A stretch of 5,201 nucleotides of DNA from Campylobacteraceae bacterium (lineage in GTDB: Bacteria; Campylobacterota; Campylobacteria; Campylobacterales; Campylobacteraceae): positions 1-5,201 of the forward strand of contig JAIRQK010000137.1 in the NCBI GenBank assembly GCA_031256525.1. The letters run 5' to 3'. A program made the translations under genes and the position numbers. Positions 5,166-5,201 of this stretch are shown here, one piece after another (the stretch's first letter is position 1; each line of letters opens with the position of its first letter). The notes under the pieces were generated by a model, which saw nothing but the letters and a program-made list of their open reading frames with translations, searched no databases and was not told where the DNA came from.

Positions 5166-5201
5166 AAAACAAATTCACACTACAATTAGTTTCAGCATCA
5201 G
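5144..5201 (+). CDS. Possible start of a downstream membrane protein, maybe the partner histidine kinase (runs off the edge)
   Basis: A frame overlapping the 3' end of cosR is open to the window edge. From a TTG at 5144 it reads as a basic stretch (LSKKNIKNKF) followed by the start of a hydrophobic run (TLQLVSAS). This is how many sensor kinases begin: short basic N-terminus, then a first membrane helix. An overlap with the regulator gene would be typical of two-component operons. Only 19 codons are visible, no ribosome site precedes the TTG, and the true start could differ. The kinase identity is a guess from context. Confidence 0.28.
   Translation, partial: MLSKKNIKNKFTLQLVSAS

Overview
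The window looks like core chromosome of a Campylobacter-type bacterium (Campylobacterota). It is AT-rich and tightly packed. Its promoters are T-rich, with a TG-extended -10 and no clear -35. The closest family matches I recognise (the CosR/HsrA response regulator, the GSxSIGATNV form of PlsY, and the membrane-anchored M23-type protein) are typical of that phylum. I cannot name the species. No mobile element, CRISPR array, rRNA or tRNA was seen.

Left half, minus strand, read right to left: an unrecognised multi-pass membrane protein (start near 3217), then a DHH/DHHA1 phosphoesterase of the NrnA type (1868-909), then the N-terminal 308 codons of a membrane-anchored, probably periplasmic M23-family peptidase that runs off the left edge. 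The last two overlap by 17 bases and look translationally coupled. The membrane-protein gene ends at a TGA (2011-2009), but its frame stays open for 35 more codons, with strong coding periodicity, to a TAG at 1903-1901. That second stop lies only 32 bases before the nrnA start. This is the most striking observation: either a recent nonsense mutation or a recoded stop.

Centre: a 144-base divergent intergenic region (3218-3361) holds a promoter for each direction and a 13-bp direct repeat with a 30-bp period that places two T8 tracts next to two -10-like hexamers.

Right half, plus strand: plsY (acyl-phosphate glycerol-3-phosphate acyltransferase) overlaps folB (dihydroneopterin aldolase, TTG start) by 8 bases, and an AT-rich terminator-like hairpin follows. 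After a gap of 150 bases with its own extended -10 promoter comes cosR/hsrA, an OmpR-type regulator. Its receiver keeps the full canonical phosphorylation pocket, unlike the atypical orphan HP1043/CosR proteins. A frame running out of the 3' end of cosR reads like the start of a membrane protein, possibly a partner kinase, but only about 19 codons are visible.

The recognisable genes serve envelope building (PlsY, M23 protein), folate synthesis (FolB), nucleotide turnover (NrnA) and essential or stress regulation (CosR/HsrA). The unrecognised membrane protein is the only gene with no clear core role.
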